A DNA stretch of 64,000 nucleotides from Clostridium sp. AM58-1XD (GTDB lineage Bacteria > Bacillota > Clostridia > Lachnospirales > Lachnospiraceae): NCBI RefSeq assembly GCF_003464085.1, contig NZ_QSDR01000003.1, forward strand, positions 124,001 through 188,000, read 5' to 3'. Below the pieces are notes generated by a model. The model searched no databases. It worked only from the letters and a program-made list of their open reading frames with translations, and was not told the origin of the DNA. Numbering within the stretch: position 1 is the first letter of the stretch; each line of letters begins with the position of its first letter. Positions 9,460 through 18,746 of this stretch are shown here, one piece after another. A program made the translations under genes and the position numbers.

Positions 9460-10733
9460 TTTTTGTTGAATTTCTGATCTCCATGTTCGGACTGCTTCTC
9501 GTGGGAGTCCCTATAGCGATAGCGATCCTAGGGACGGTAGCAATTATGATTCTGACGACCGGTCTTTCCAACTTCACATTGATTCCGACGTATCTGTTTA
9601 GCGGAACAAACAGCTTTGCCATGATGGCGGTCCCGTTTTTTATGCTGGCAGGAGAAATTATGAATGAAGGGGAACTTTCGGCAGGCATTGTGGGATTCTG
9701 CAGGACGCTTCTGGGTCATGTAAAGGCCGGTCTTGGCTATGTAGCGGTCCTGGCATGTATGATGTTTGCCTGCGTTTCAGGAGCAGCTGTTGCAACAGTG
9801 TCTGCAATCGGAGGAATTATGCTGCCCATGCTGATGGGAGAAGGCTACGATAAAGATGATTCTACGGCAATTATATGCGCCGGTTCCATTACCGGGCCAA
9901 TTATACCGCCTAGTATACCGATGGTGCTGTTTGGAACGATCAGCGGAGTGTCGGTGACAAGGATGTTTGTCAGCGGTGTCATACCGGGAATTATTGCCGG
10001 CCTGCTTGTGATGATAACATGGAAGCTGATGAGCAGAAAAAAAGATTATAAGGTTTTGAAAAGAGCAACGCTTAAAGAAGTGCTCATAAGCGGAAAACAG
10101 GCTTTGCCATGTCTGATCATGCCGGTAATCATGATGGGCGGTATGCTGACGGGCATCTTTACCCCTACGGAAGCAGGGGTGGTGGCAGTCGTATATGCGT
10201 TTTTGGTCGCCGCATTTGTCAATAAGAAAATGAGCGTTGCAACGCTGAAAAAGTGTATGGTCAACGCGGCGAAATCGAGTGCGGTTGTCATGTTTATCGT
10301 TGCAACGACAACAGCGCTGGCTGCCATTATTACGGTTGCTCAGATTCCTCAGGTGATTGCCGCCGGGCTGTCGGCAATTTCTAAAAATCCTCTGGTGATT
10401 ATGTGCCTGATCAACCTGATCATTCTTGTAATCGGACTGTTCATGGATGTGATTCCTGCAATTTCGATTGTTGGTCCCATATTTCTGCCGATTGTGAAGG
10501 CATTGGGCATTGACCCCACCGTATTCGGCGTGACAATGATATTCGGGCTTGTAATCGGCCTGTTGACTCCGCCAGTAGGAGCTGTGCTTTATATCGGCTG
10601 CAGCATGGGGGACGTGCCGCTGTTCAGGCTGGTGAAAAAAATACTTCCGCTCGTACTCGTGTACATAGCGATCCTGTTCTTGCTGACCATATTCCCCGGT
10701 ATCATTACATTCCTGCCGGATCTGGTCATGTAA
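9456..10733 (+). CDS. dctM: TRAP transporter large membrane subunit DctM
   Basis: This 425-residue, twelve-segment membrane protein has the family signatures SGSAAA-like SGAAVATVSAIGGIMLP, GSITGPIIPPSIPMVLFG and GLLTPPVGAVLY. It is intact. DctM is the sodium-coupled permease of TRAP carriers. Its ATG overlaps the restored dctQ stop and has AAAGGAGGATG upstream, so it is translationally coupled. A strong bidirectional terminator follows. Confidence 0.93.
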   Translation: MIFVEFLISMFGLLLVGVPIAIAILGTVAIMILTTGLSNFTLIPTYLFSGTNSFAMMAVPFFMLAGEIMNEGELSAGIVGFCRTLLGHVKAGLGYVAVLACMMFACVSGAAVATVSAIGGIMLPMLMGEGYDKDDSTAIICAGSITGPIIPPSIPMVLFGTISGVSVTRMFVSGVIPGIIAGLLVMITWKLMSRKKDYKVLKRATLKEVLISGKQALPCLIMPVIMMGGMLTGIFTPTEAGVVAVVYAFLVAAFVNKKMSVATLKKCMVNAAKSSAVVMFIVATTTALAAIITVAQIPQVIAAGLSAISKNPLVIMCLINLIILVIGLFMDVIPAISIVGPIFLPIVKALGIDPTVFGVTMIFGLVIGLLTPPVGAVLYIGCSMGDVPLFRLVKKILPLVLVYIAILFLLTIFPGIITFLPDLVM

Positions 10734-10805
10734 TCCGGTAGTAGGGGATTAAAAAGCCATTGCTCGGTAAGGAAATGGTTTTAAAATTATATAACAGCAA
10801 ACAAA

Positions 10806-10847
10806 AAGAAGGAAAAGAGAGTGCGGCAGCATTCTCTTTTCCTTCTT
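10806..10847. terminator. Bidirectional terminator between dctM and asnA
   Basis: A near-perfect 15-bp stem (AAGAAGGAAAAGAGA with its complement) surrounds a short GC-rich loop. A-rich and T-rich flanks let it serve both the plus-strand TRAP operon and the minus-strand asnA. Confidence 0.8.
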
Positions 10848-10885
10848 CGTGAAACGATGTAATCATAGTTCTCCGTCAGAAACGG

Positions 10886-11892
10886 TTATAATAAAATGAT
10901 ATTGTGCTCTATACACTCTTTTCTCATGCCGTCCGGCCACAGGCTCGCCTGTACTTCGCCGATATGGGCGCGGTCGAGAAGCAGCATACAGAGACGGGAC
11001 TGCCCGATGCCGCCGCCGATTGTGTAAGGAAGTTCCTTATTCAGGATCATCCGGTGGTATGGGAAACGTCACGGTCAAGGCAGCCTGCCTTTTCCAGCTG
11101 TTCGTGGAGAGAAGTTTCATCCACGCGGATTCCCATACTGGAAATCTCCAGGGCGCAGTTGAGGTTCTCAAACCAGAACAGAATATCTCCATTCAATGAC
11201 CAGTCATCATAGTCCGGCGCACGGCCGTCATGGGGTTCTCCGCTGGCCAGCTTGTCGCCGATCTTCATCAGAAATACACAGCCGTACTCTTTTGTAATTA
11301 GATTTTCGCGTTCCTTTGGAGTTTTATCCGGATAGCGGTCTTCCAGTTCCTGTGTGGTAATAAACGTAATATCTTTTGGAAGATGCTTCACCGCTTCGGG
11401 GTACTTATACCATACTTCATGCTGCATGTGTTTGATGATTTTAAAGATTGTACGAACGGTAGACTCCAGCGTTTCGATGGTCCGTTCCTCTTTTGTAATT
11501 ACCTTTTCCCAGTCCCACTGATCGACGTAACAGGAGTGGAGGTTATCCAGCTCTTCATCGCGGCGGATCGCGTTCATATTCGTGTACAGGCCCTCGCCTG
11601 GCTGAAAGCCATAGTCATGAAGCGCCATACGTTTCCATTTTGCAAGAGAATGAACAACCTGGACAGTTTCGTCCGGGATGCCGGCAACATCGAAGGAAAC
11701 GGGACGTTCCACTCCGCTCAGATCATCGTTCAGACCAGTGCTCTGTCTTACAAAAAGCGGTGCGGAAATACGTTCCAGATTCATCTCCTTGCCGAATTCT
11801 TTCTGAAATGTATCTCGTATATATTTAATGGCTTCCTCTGTCTGTCGTACGTTCAGTTTCGGATCATAATCCTTTGGAAAAATAAGTGACAT
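10886..11892 (-). CDS. asnA: Aspartate-ammonia ligase, asparagine synthetase A (frameshifted in this sequence)
   Basis: Residues 1 to about 275 match AsnA, a class II tRNA-synthetase-like enzyme that makes asparagine from aspartate, ammonia and ATP ([25 protein letters not shown]). The frame breaks at about 11068 after CLDRD. The next frame continues [15 protein letters not shown], then [22 protein letters not shown] and the stop at 10886-10888. Adding one base (CC for C) restores 335 residues, the usual length. [10 protein letters not shown] is the conserved ATP-site motif, so the tail is real. The ATG at 11892 follows AGGAGGCGATTTCA. Confidence 0.88.
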
Positions 11893-11924
11893 TGAAATCG
11901 CCTCCTGATTTAAACATGTTCCTT

Positions 11925-11953
11925 ATATTAGCAGAATCCATAAAAGATTGCAA
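11925..11953 (-). promoter_or_regulatory. Promoter of asnA
   Basis: On the minus strand TTGCAA and TAATAT are separated by 17 bases, about 35 bases before the asnA start. No T-box-like leader fits in this short upstream region. Confidence 0.6.
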
Positions 11954-12073
11954 GAGATTTGCGAAAGTTATATTATATAGTAACTCTGTACCAATTTTTA
12001 CATCGGATGTCCATCTGAGCTTTTTAAAACGGCTTTTCCGGTCAAGAAGAGGCGCCGTATGAACTGTTGCATC

Positions 12074-12102
12074 TTGCATGGAGATTACCGTTGTGCTATG
12101 AT
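12074..12102 (+). promoter_or_regulatory. Promoter of the Sua5-type gene
   Basis: TTGCAT (12074-12079) and TATGAT (12097-12102) are 17 bases apart and lie about 40 bases before the ATG at 12140. Confidence 0.55.
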
Positions 12103-12139
12103 ACAAGCTAAGATTGAGGATAAAAGGGAAGGGAAAATA

Positions 12140-13312
12140 ATGGAGACGAAGAGAGTCATTGTTACAGATAAGGAGCAGGTGAAGGACGAAGAGCTGTTGG
12201 AAGCTGCCCGGATTCTGAAAGAGGGAGGTCTTGTTGCATTTCCTACAGAAACGGTATACGGACTGGGAGCCAATGCCCTCGATGAACAGGCGGCTAAAAA
12301 GATCTATGCTGCAAAAGGCAGGCCCTCTGACAATCCTTTAATTGCCCATATTTCAGATATAAAAGAGCTGATTCCGCTGGTAAAAGAGATTCCGGAAGCA
12401 GGAAAAAAGCTGATGGAAGCCTACTGGCCGGGGCCGCTTACAATGATTTTTAATAAAAGCGATTTAGTGCCATATGGTACTACAGGAGGCCTCGATACGG
12501 TCGCCGTAAGGATGCCCAGCGATAAGGTGGCTAACAGGTTGATCGCCCTAGCCGGGGTTCCGATAGCAGCACCAAGCGCCAATACTTCCGGCCGTCCCAG
12601 CCCTACGACGGCTGATCATGTGTGGAAAGATATGAACGGTAAGATCGAGATGATCGTAGACGGAGGTCCTGTAGGAATCGGAGTGGAGTCTACAATTGTA
12701 GACGTTACGGAAGAGATTCCCGTCATTCTGCGTCCCGGTGCGATTACGATGGAGATGCTTAAGGGACTGCTGGGAGATGTAAGAATAGACCCGGCAATTG
12801 TAGGCCCAATGAAGCCTGATATGAGGCCGAAAGCGCCGGGAATGAAGTACCGCCACTATGCGCCGAAGGCTGATATGACTCTGGTTGAACTGTCAGATGA
12901 GACAAAACAGGCTCTGGAAGATAAAAACGGCAGTTTTTACCGTTCTGTTATGCATAGAATCTCAGACTGCGCAAAGGATATTCATATCGGGGCGGAAGAC
13001 TATCTCCTGTCCTGGGAAGTGAAGAGACTGGCGGAAGAAGCGGCAGAACAGGGGTTAAAAGTAGGTGTAATCTGTACCGATGAGACGAAAGAAGAATACG
13101 AATGGGAGCGTTCTAATATCTTTATCGTACGCAGTATGGGGCTCAGGGCGAGGGAAGAGACCGTCGCTCATAACCTTTATGCGGTACTGAGGGAATTTGA
13201 CGATCTGGAAGTGGACTTTATCGTAGCGGAGGGATTTGCCAGAACTCAGCTGGGGCAGGCGATTATGAACCGTCTGACAAAGGCTGCCGGACACAAGGTT
13301 GTTAAAATATAA
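12140..13312 (+). CDS. L-threonylcarbamoyladenylate synthase, Sua5/YwlC type
   Basis: The ATG at 12140 (METKRVIV) has AGGGAAGGG upstream; the open frame before it is non-coding. The product is about 390 residues. The N-terminal YrdC/Sua5 catalytic domain has GLVAFPTETVYGLGANA, KGRPSDNPL and APSANTSGRPSPT. The C-terminal Sua5 domain follows MKYRHYAPKA. The enzyme makes threonylcarbamoyl-AMP from threonine, bicarbonate and ATP for t6A37 of ANN-decoding tRNAs, so it is a likely essential gene. It starts a run of plus-strand genes to 16977. Confidence 0.93.
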   Translation: METKRVIVTDKEQVKDEELLEAARILKEGGLVAFPTETVYGLGANALDEQAAKKIYAAKGRPSDNPLIAHISDIKELIPLVKEIPEAGKKLMEAYWPGPLTMIFNKSDLVPYGTTGGLDTVAVRMPSDKVANRLIALAGVPIAAPSANTSGRPSPTTADHVWKDMNGKIEMIVDGGPVGIGVESTIVDVTEEIPVILRPGAITMEMLKGLLGDVRIDPAIVGPMKPDMRPKAPGMKYRHYAPKADMTLVELSDETKQALEDKNGSFYRSVMHRISDCAKDIHIGAEDYLLSWEVKRLAEEAAEQGLKVGVICTDETKEEYEWERSNIFIVRSMGLRAREETVAHNLYAVLREFDDLEVDFIVAEGFARTQLGQAIMNRLTKAAGHKVVKI

Positions 13313-13349
13313 GAGATAGAATACGTCAGGATGAGGGGAGAGATTTACA

Positions 13350-13844
13350 ATGTCACAGAAAAGGCAGGATTATATTACCTGGGATGAATATTTTATGGGA
13401 GTCGCCATGCTTGCTGCAAGACGTTCCAAAGATCCCAGCACACAGGTAGGCGCATGTATCGTAAGCCAGGATAACAAAATCCTTTCCATGGGATATAATG
13501 GCTTTCCGAAGGGATGTTCAGACGACGAGTTTCCATGGGGGAAAGAGCATGAGAAGGATGATCCCTACAATTCAAAATATTTTTATTCGACCCACAGCGA
13601 GCTCAACGCCATACTGAATTACCGCGGCGGCAGCCTGGAAGGAAGCAAGCTTTATGTGACTCTGTTCCCCTGCAACGAATGTGCGAAAGCTATCATCCAG
13701 GCGGGGATCAAAACGCTTATTTATAAAGAAGATAAATACGCGCAGACACCTGCCGTCATGGCTTCCAAACGTATGCTCAATGCGGCGGGAGTCAGACATT
13801 ATCAGTATCAGTCCACCGGAAGAAAGATAGAACTGGAAGTATAG
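13350..13844 (+). CDS. dCMP deaminase family protein (ComEB-like)
   Basis: This 164-residue protein has the zinc-dependent cytidine/deoxycytidylate deaminase motifs: HSELNAI (His plus catalytic Glu) near residue 84 and PCNECAKAI (two zinc Cys) near 109. The N-terminal segment SKDPSTQVGACIV and the MGYNGFPKG loop are typical of dCMP deaminases, which make dUMP for thymidylate synthesis. Eukaryote-type and ComEB proteins share this form. The ATG at 13350 is preceded by GAGGGGAGAG. It lies three bases upstream of the radical SAM gene, so they are cotranscribed. Confidence 0.88.
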   Translation: MSQKRQDYITWDEYFMGVAMLAARRSKDPSTQVGACIVSQDNKILSMGYNGFPKGCSDDEFPWGKEHEKDDPYNSKYFYSTHSELNAILNYRGGSLEGSKLYVTLFPCNECAKAIIQAGIKTLIYKEDKYAQTPAVMASKRMLNAAGVRHYQYQSTGRKIELEV

Positions 13845-13846
13845 AG

Positions 13847-15595
13847 ATGAAATTTCTGTTAGCTGCGATCAATGCGAAATATATCCATTCCAATCTGGGC
13901 GTGTACAGCCTGAAACAGTATGCGCAGGCGCATCATTTGGGAGCAGATATAGAGATCGGAGAATATACCATTAATCACCAGATGGAGCATATTCTGAAGG
14001 ACATTTATATAAGAAAGCCGGATGTCATAGGATTTTCCTGCTATATATGGAACATTTCCTATGTAGAAGAACTGATACACGACTTGGAGAACGTGCTTCC
14101 GGACGTTCCTGTCTGGCTGGGAGGACCGGAGGTATCTTTCTGCGCCGCGGATATGCTTGAGAGGGAACCGAACATTTATGGAATCATGATCGGAGAAGGA
14201 GAAAGGACATTTGCCTCCCTTCTTGAAGCATATGAGGCTGCATGGAAAGCGCCTGGCAGCTTCGACAAAGAGAAACTGGCCGAGAGACTGTCTTCCATAC
14301 CGGGACTGGCTTACAGAGGACAGGAAGGCGATGTATTGATAACGCCGCCCGGGCCTGTAATGAATATGGACGATATCCCGTTTTCGTATCAGGACCTGAA
14401 AGGATTCGAGAACAGAATCATCTATTACGAAAGCAGCAGAGGCTGCCCCTTTTCATGCAGCTACTGCCTGTCTTCCATTGACAAATCTGTGAGATTTCGC
14501 AGCCTGGAGCTTGTAAAAAAGGAACTGGACTTTTTCCTGGAGCATCAGGTGCCTCAGGTGAAATTCGTAGACAGGACGTTTAACTGCAGAAAGGACCATG
14601 CCATGGCGATATGGAAGCATATTGCAGATCATGACAATGGAATTACCAACTTTCATTTTGAAATATCGGCGGACCTGCTGGATGAAGATGAGCTGCTGCT
14701 CCTCGGGACGCTTCGCCCCGGACTGGTTCAGCTTGAAATAGGTGTTCAAACCGCTAATTTGCAGACGATTCATGAAATCAGAAGAAAGACGGATCTGAAC
14801 AGATTGAAGGAAGTGGTGGCCAGAATCAAGAAAGGCCATAATATTCATCAGCATTTGGATCTGATTGCCGGACTTCCGTTTGAGGATTACAGCAGTTTTA
14901 AAAGGTCGTTCTGCCAGGTGTATGAGATGGAGCCGGATGAACTTCAGCTGGGATTTTTGAAGGTGTTGAAAGGCTCGTATATGGCGGAAAAAGCCGCTGA
15001 TTACGGTTTGCTCTGCAGACAGTCACCACCATATGAGGTGCTGTGCACAAACTGGATGTCATATGGGGACATTCTGCGGTTAAAGGGCGTGGAAGAGATG
15101 GTGGAAGTTTATTATAACAGCCGCCAGTTTATTCATACAACAGCCGCTCTGGCCGGGGAGTTTGATTCTCCTTTTGACATGTTTGAAAGTCTTGCCCAGT
15201 ATTATGAAATGGAGAAATTATATGAGGTCAGGCATAACCGGACGGCCAGATACGAAATCTTATACAGATTTCTGTGCAGCCTGAGGAATATGACGGCCAG
15301 TCGTCTGAAGAAATTCAGGGATCTTCTCATATACGATCTCTACCTCAGGGAGAACGTGAAAAGCCGGCCGGACTTTGCTGCGGATCAGACACAGTTTAAA
15401 AACGATATAAAACCGTACTATGATGATTACTGCCGTGCTCACCGGCAGAAAGATAAGAGAATGGTTCATATAGAGGTTATGGAAGACGGAAGATATATAT
15501 TGTTTGACTATGAGGTGCGGGATCCGCTCACATATAACGGAACTGCACGGACGATTCAGAGAAAACAGGAAACAGAGATGAGTACTGAAAAGTAA
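13847..15595 (+). CDS. B12-binding radical SAM protein with DUF4080 C-terminus
   Basis: The 582-residue protein begins with a B12-binding Rossmann domain (about 1-140; MKFLLAAINAKYIHSNLG, VWLGGPEVS, IMIGEGERTF). A radical SAM domain follows with the cluster motif RGCPFSCSYC at about residue 199-208. The C-terminal about 200 residues fit DUF4080. Such proteins are common in clostridia and their reaction is unknown; methylation or another radical modification is only an inference from the fold. All three cluster cysteines are present. It starts three bases after the deaminase gene, and nth begins 13 bases after its stop. Confidence 0.88.
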   Translation: MKFLLAAINAKYIHSNLGVYSLKQYAQAHHLGADIEIGEYTINHQMEHILKDIYIRKPDVIGFSCYIWNISYVEELIHDLENVLPDVPVWLGGPEVSFCAADMLEREPNIYGIMIGEGERTFASLLEAYEAAWKAPGSFDKEKLAERLSSIPGLAYRGQEGDVLITPPGPVMNMDDIPFSYQDLKGFENRIIYYESSRGCPFSCSYCLSSIDKSVRFRSLELVKKELDFFLEHQVPQVKFVDRTFNCRKDHAMAIWKHIADHDNGITNFHFEISADLLDEDELLLLGTLRPGLVQLEIGVQTANLQTIHEIRRKTDLNRLKEVVARIKKGHNIHQHLDLIAGLPFEDYSSFKRSFCQVYEMEPDELQLGFLKVLKGSYMAEKAADYGLLCRQSPPYEVLCTNWMSYGDILRLKGVEEMVEVYYNSRQFIHTTAALAGEFDSPFDMFESLAQYYEMEKLYEVRHNRTARYEILYRFLCSLRNMTASRLKKFRDLLIYDLYLRENVKSRPDFAADQTQFKNDIKPYYDDYCRAHRQKDKRMVHIEVMEDGRYILFDYEVRDPLTYNGTARTIQRKQETEMSTEK

Positions 15596-15607
15596 ACGGA
15601 GTGAAAT

Positions 15608-16264
15608 ATGGCAAAAAGAGAAACGAAAGCGGAGCGGAATGAGCGGGTAAAAAAAGTTCTGGAACTCCTGGATCAGGAATATGGAACAGAATACAGGTGT
15701 TATCTGAACCATGAGACGCCCTGGCAGCTTTTAATTGCTGTTATTATGAGCGCTCAATGTACAGACGCCAGAGTCAACATCGTAACGGCAGACCTGTTTA
15801 AAAAATATGATACGCTTGAAAAATTTGCAGAAGCAGAACTGGCGGAACTTGAAAAAGACATTCATTCCATTGGATTCTATCATATGAAGGCCAAGAATAT
15901 TATATCCTGCTGTAAGGATCTGGTTCAAAAATATAACGGCGTCGTCCCGAAGACGATCGAAGAACTTACTTCACTTGCAGGTGTAGGAAGAAAAACGGCA
16001 AATGTGATACGTGGCAACATCTATAACGAGCCTAGCATTGTGGTGGATACTCATGTTAAGAGAATTTCCAGAAAGCTGGGGTTTGCCCGATCAGAAGAAC
16101 CGGAAAAAATTGAATATGAACTGATGGAAGTGCTTCCAAAGGAGCACTGGATTCTTTGGAATATACATATTATCACCCTGGGAAGAACGATATGTGTAGC
16201 CAGAAATCCCAAATGTGAGGAATGTTTTCTGAAAGATTACTGTCCCTCCAGAGGAAAGAAATAA
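15608..16264 (+). CDS. nth: Endonuclease III
   Basis: The 218-residue protein has the helix-hairpin-helix LTSLAGVGRKTANVI with the catalytic Lys, the catalytic Asp in VVDTHVKRIS, and a C-terminal four-cysteine 4Fe-4S loop (CVARNPKCEECFLKDYC). It is a bifunctional glycosylase/lyase that removes oxidised pyrimidines in base excision repair. Length and motifs are standard. The ATG at 15608 follows ACGGAGTGAAAT. Its stop overlaps by one base the start of the exonuclease gene. Confidence 0.95.
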   Translation: MAKRETKAERNERVKKVLELLDQEYGTEYRCYLNHETPWQLLIAVIMSAQCTDARVNIVTADLFKKYDTLEKFAEAELAELEKDIHSIGFYHMKAKNIISCCKDLVQKYNGVVPKTIEELTSLAGVGRKTANVIRGNIYNEPSIVVDTHVKRISRKLGFARSEEPEKIEYELMEVLPKEHWILWNIHIITLGRTICVARNPKCEECFLKDYCPSRGKK

Positions 16265-16977
16265 TGATAGAATCTTATGTGGCCATCGATCTGGAAACGA
16301 CGGGGCTGAATCCGAAACAGGACAGAATTTTAGAAATCGGAGCTGTACTGGTATGCAACGGACATGTTACAAAAGAGTTTTCCACATTAATCAATCCAAA
16401 ACGGGAGATTACGGACAAAATTGTGGATTTGACGGGAATTTCAGGAGAAATGGTGGAAAACGCCCCCGGAATTGATGATGTGATTGATGAGGTGCTGTCA
16501 TTCTGCAGTGATTGTCCTCTTTTGGGCCACAACATTCTGTTTGATTACAGCTTTTTGAAGAGAGCGGCGGTAAACAGCGGCCATCTGTTTGAAAAGAATG
16601 GCGTCGATACGCTGAAACTGAGCAGAAAGTTCATGCCTCAGGAGGAGAAGAAGAATCTTTCCGCCGCATGTGAATGGTTTCATGTTAAAACTGACAGGGC
16701 TCACAGAGCGCTTGCGGATGCATATGCGGCACATGAGCTGTATCAGGCAATGAAAAACATGTATTCAGATCAGGAACCGGGTGCTTTTTCAGCCGGGATT
16801 TTACAATATCATGTAAAAAAGGAACAGCCTGCCTCAAAAAGGCAAAAAGACCACTTGCGTGATTTACTAAAATATCATAAAATATCTGTATCTTTGCAGA
16901 TTGATGATTTGACACGTAATGAAATTTCCAGAATTACGGATAAAATCATTTCACAATATGGAAGAATTATAAAATAG
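16264..16977 (+). CDS. DEDD-type 3'-5' exonuclease (PolC epsilon-like)
   Basis: The chosen start is the ATG at 16264, which overlaps the nth stop (TAATG) and has GAGGAAAG upstream; 237 residues. The exonuclease domain fills about 1-165 with the DEDDh motifs AIDLETTGL (Asp, Glu), GHNILFDYSFL (Asp) and HRALADAYA (His, Asp). It resembles the proofreading domain of PolC and DnaQ. The last about 70 residues are lysine-rich with no recognised domain. Coupling to nth suggests a repair role. Confidence 0.88.
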   Translation: MIESYVAIDLETTGLNPKQDRILEIGAVLVCNGHVTKEFSTLINPKREITDKIVDLTGISGEMVENAPGIDDVIDEVLSFCSDCPLLGHNILFDYSFLKRAAVNSGHLFEKNGVDTLKLSRKFMPQEEKKNLSAACEWFHVKTDRAHRALADAYAAHELYQAMKNMYSDQEPGAFSAGILQYHVKKEQPASKRQKDHLRDLLKYHKISVSLQIDDLTRNEISRITDKIISQYGRIIK

Positions 16978-16997
16978 GATAAAAGAGGTGAGAGAGA

Positions 16998-17111
16998 ATG
17001 ATTAATTTCAATGATAAAAAGACAGGATTTAAGAAAGCGATTGCAGCATTTGTTATTATTCTGCTTGCAGTTGCGATGGTATTGCCGATGGCATTATCGT
17101 TTATGCCGTAA
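16998..17111 (+). CDS. Small 37-residue single-pass membrane protein
   Basis: The ATG at 16998 has an excellent ribosome site (AGAGGTGAGAGAGA) and starts a 37-codon frame: MINFNDKKTGFKKAIAAF, then a hydrophobic helix (VIILLAVAMVLPMALSF), then a stop at 17109-17111. The basic N-terminus suggests the tail faces out. It lies 20 bases after the exonuclease and 28 before the VanW gene. Tiny proteins of this kind occur in clostridia, but I do not know a function. Confidence 0.7.
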   Translation: MINFNDKKTGFKKAIAAFVIILLAVAMVLPMALSFMP

Positions 17112-17139
17112 AGCCGTAAATTTGGAGTATGAGGAGTAT

Positions 17140-18711
17140 ATGATGAAAAAGAAAGTGTGGATTGGCGGCCTGGCAGCGGCGGTACTGGCAGTGGGGGTTT
17201 TGGCATTGTACCCGACAGACGCGCAGGCGACAGAAATTCCTGTCGGTATTTCAGCAGGAGGACAGGATCTGGGGGGGCTTACAAAAGAAGAAGCTGAACA
17301 GACAATAAGAGATTATGTAACCAGTATGGAAGGCCAGAAGATTACTCTTACAATCGGCCAAAATGAGGTCGAGACTACCGCAGGTGATCTGGGATTTCAC
17401 TGGAGCAATGAAGAGGCCGTAGAAGAGACGGTCAGCCGCTTTACGGAAGGCAATCTTCTCAAGCGCTATATGGTATTAAAGGACCTGGAAAAAGAAGGGG
17501 CGGAGATTAAACTGGAGACGGCTGTTGACCAGGCGAAGGTGGAAGCTTTTGTCAATGAAAACAGCACGGGTCTGGAAGGCGGTGCCAAGGATGCATCCAT
17601 CACCAGAGAAAACGGACAGTTTATCATTACTCCTGGAGAGCCGGGGATTGCAGTCGACGCAGAAGCGACGGCCGCTGCGCTGAACGAGGCGCTGCAGGGC
17701 GGTCTGGACAGTCCGATCCAGGTAGAAGCGGCGGTTACGGAAAGCCAGCCCAGGATCAGAACGGAAGATCTGGAAACGATTCAGGATGTTCTGGGTACAT
17801 TTACGACCGACTTTAGCAGCAGCGGTTCATCCAGAGCGAAGAACCTCCAGGTAGGAGCTGCCAAGATCAATGGCCATCTTCTGATGCCGGGGGAAACTCT
17901 TTCCGGCTATGAGTGCATGCAGCCGTTTACAACAGCGAATGGTTATGCAACAGCGGCCGCTTACCAGAACGGCCAGGTAGTTGACAGTATAGGCGGAGGC
18001 GTCTGCCAGATTGCAACAACGCTTTATAATATGGCGCTTCAGGCAGAACTGGAGATTACACAGAGACAGAATCATTCTATGATTGTCACATATGTAAAGC
18101 CGTCTATGGATGCAGCGATTGCAGGAACGGCAAAAGACATTAAAATTACTAATAATTACAGCACACCGATCTACGTAGAAGGTTATACTGAGAACAGAAA
18201 ACTCACTTTTACCTGCTACGGAAAAGAAACGAGACCTGAAAACCGTAAGGTGGAGTACGTATCAGAGACGCTGGGCCGCACCGACCCGGGAGCTCCGATT
18301 GAGCAGGTGAATAACGCACTCGCTCCGGGGGCAAGAAGAAAAGTTCAGTCCAGTCATGCAGGCCTGCGTTCCAGATTGTGGAAGGTGGTGACTGTTGATG
18401 GACAGGAGACGGAGAGAACCCTTCTCAGCACAGATACTTATAATGCTTCGAAGGCGATTTTCCAGGTAGGACCGACAGCGCCCGCACCGACACCGGCGCC
18501 AGTACCGGAGACACAGCCGTCCACATCGCAGCCGGAGACACAGGCCCCTGTAGAAGGCCATGACGGAGGCCCTGGCGTGAGCATGAACCAGCCGACACAG
18601 CCGGCCGAGACCCCGGCAGCCGCTCAGGTGCCTGAGACGCAGCCGCCCGCGCCTGAAACACAGCCGGCGCCGCCCGCAGCGGAAGGCGGAGCTGGAGAAG
18701 GGCCAGGCTGA
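17140..18711 (+). CDS. VanW family secreted protein with peptidoglycan-binding-like domains
   Basis: The start is the ATG at 17140 (MMKKKVWIGG), directly after GAGGAG; 523 residues. It has a signal peptide (about 1-27, cleavage near DAQA), then YoaR/PG_binding_4-type repeats (about 30-225), then the VanW domain (about 240-400; LMPGETLSGYE, SIGGGVCQIATTLYNMAL, RQNHSM). A C-terminal tail of about 85 residues is rich in Pro, Thr, Glu and Gln with ETQP repeats, like a wall-spanning linker. VanW proteins are widespread in Firmicutes cell envelopes; their reaction is unknown. This is not evidence for vancomycin resistance. Confidence 0.87.
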   Translation: MMKKKVWIGGLAAAVLAVGVLALYPTDAQATEIPVGISAGGQDLGGLTKEEAEQTIRDYVTSMEGQKITLTIGQNEVETTAGDLGFHWSNEEAVEETVSRFTEGNLLKRYMVLKDLEKEGAEIKLETAVDQAKVEAFVNENSTGLEGGAKDASITRENGQFIITPGEPGIAVDAEATAAALNEALQGGLDSPIQVEAAVTESQPRIRTEDLETIQDVLGTFTTDFSSSGSSRAKNLQVGAAKINGHLLMPGETLSGYECMQPFTTANGYATAAAYQNGQVVDSIGGGVCQIATTLYNMALQAELEITQRQNHSMIVTYVKPSMDAAIAGTAKDIKITNNYSTPIYVEGYTENRKLTFTCYGKETRPENRKVEYVSETLGRTDPGAPIEQVNNALAPGARRKVQSSHAGLRSRLWKVVTVDGQETERTLLSTDTYNASKAIFQVGPTAPAPTPAPVPETQPSTSQPETQAPVEGHDGGPGVSMNQPTQPAETPAAAQVPETQPPAPETQPAPPAAEGGAGEGPG

Positions 18712-18746
18712 TGAGAAGAAAAGTGATCAGGGAGAGCAGGGGATTC

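Noticed and set aside
11893..12058. T-box leader for asnA
   Set aside because: The promoter lies only about 35 bases before the start codon, leaving no room, and no T-box sequence was seen.
17140..18711. Vancomycin resistance from the VanW domain
   Set aside because: No vanH/A/X or VanRS genes are present, and VanW proteins are common in clostridia without resistance.
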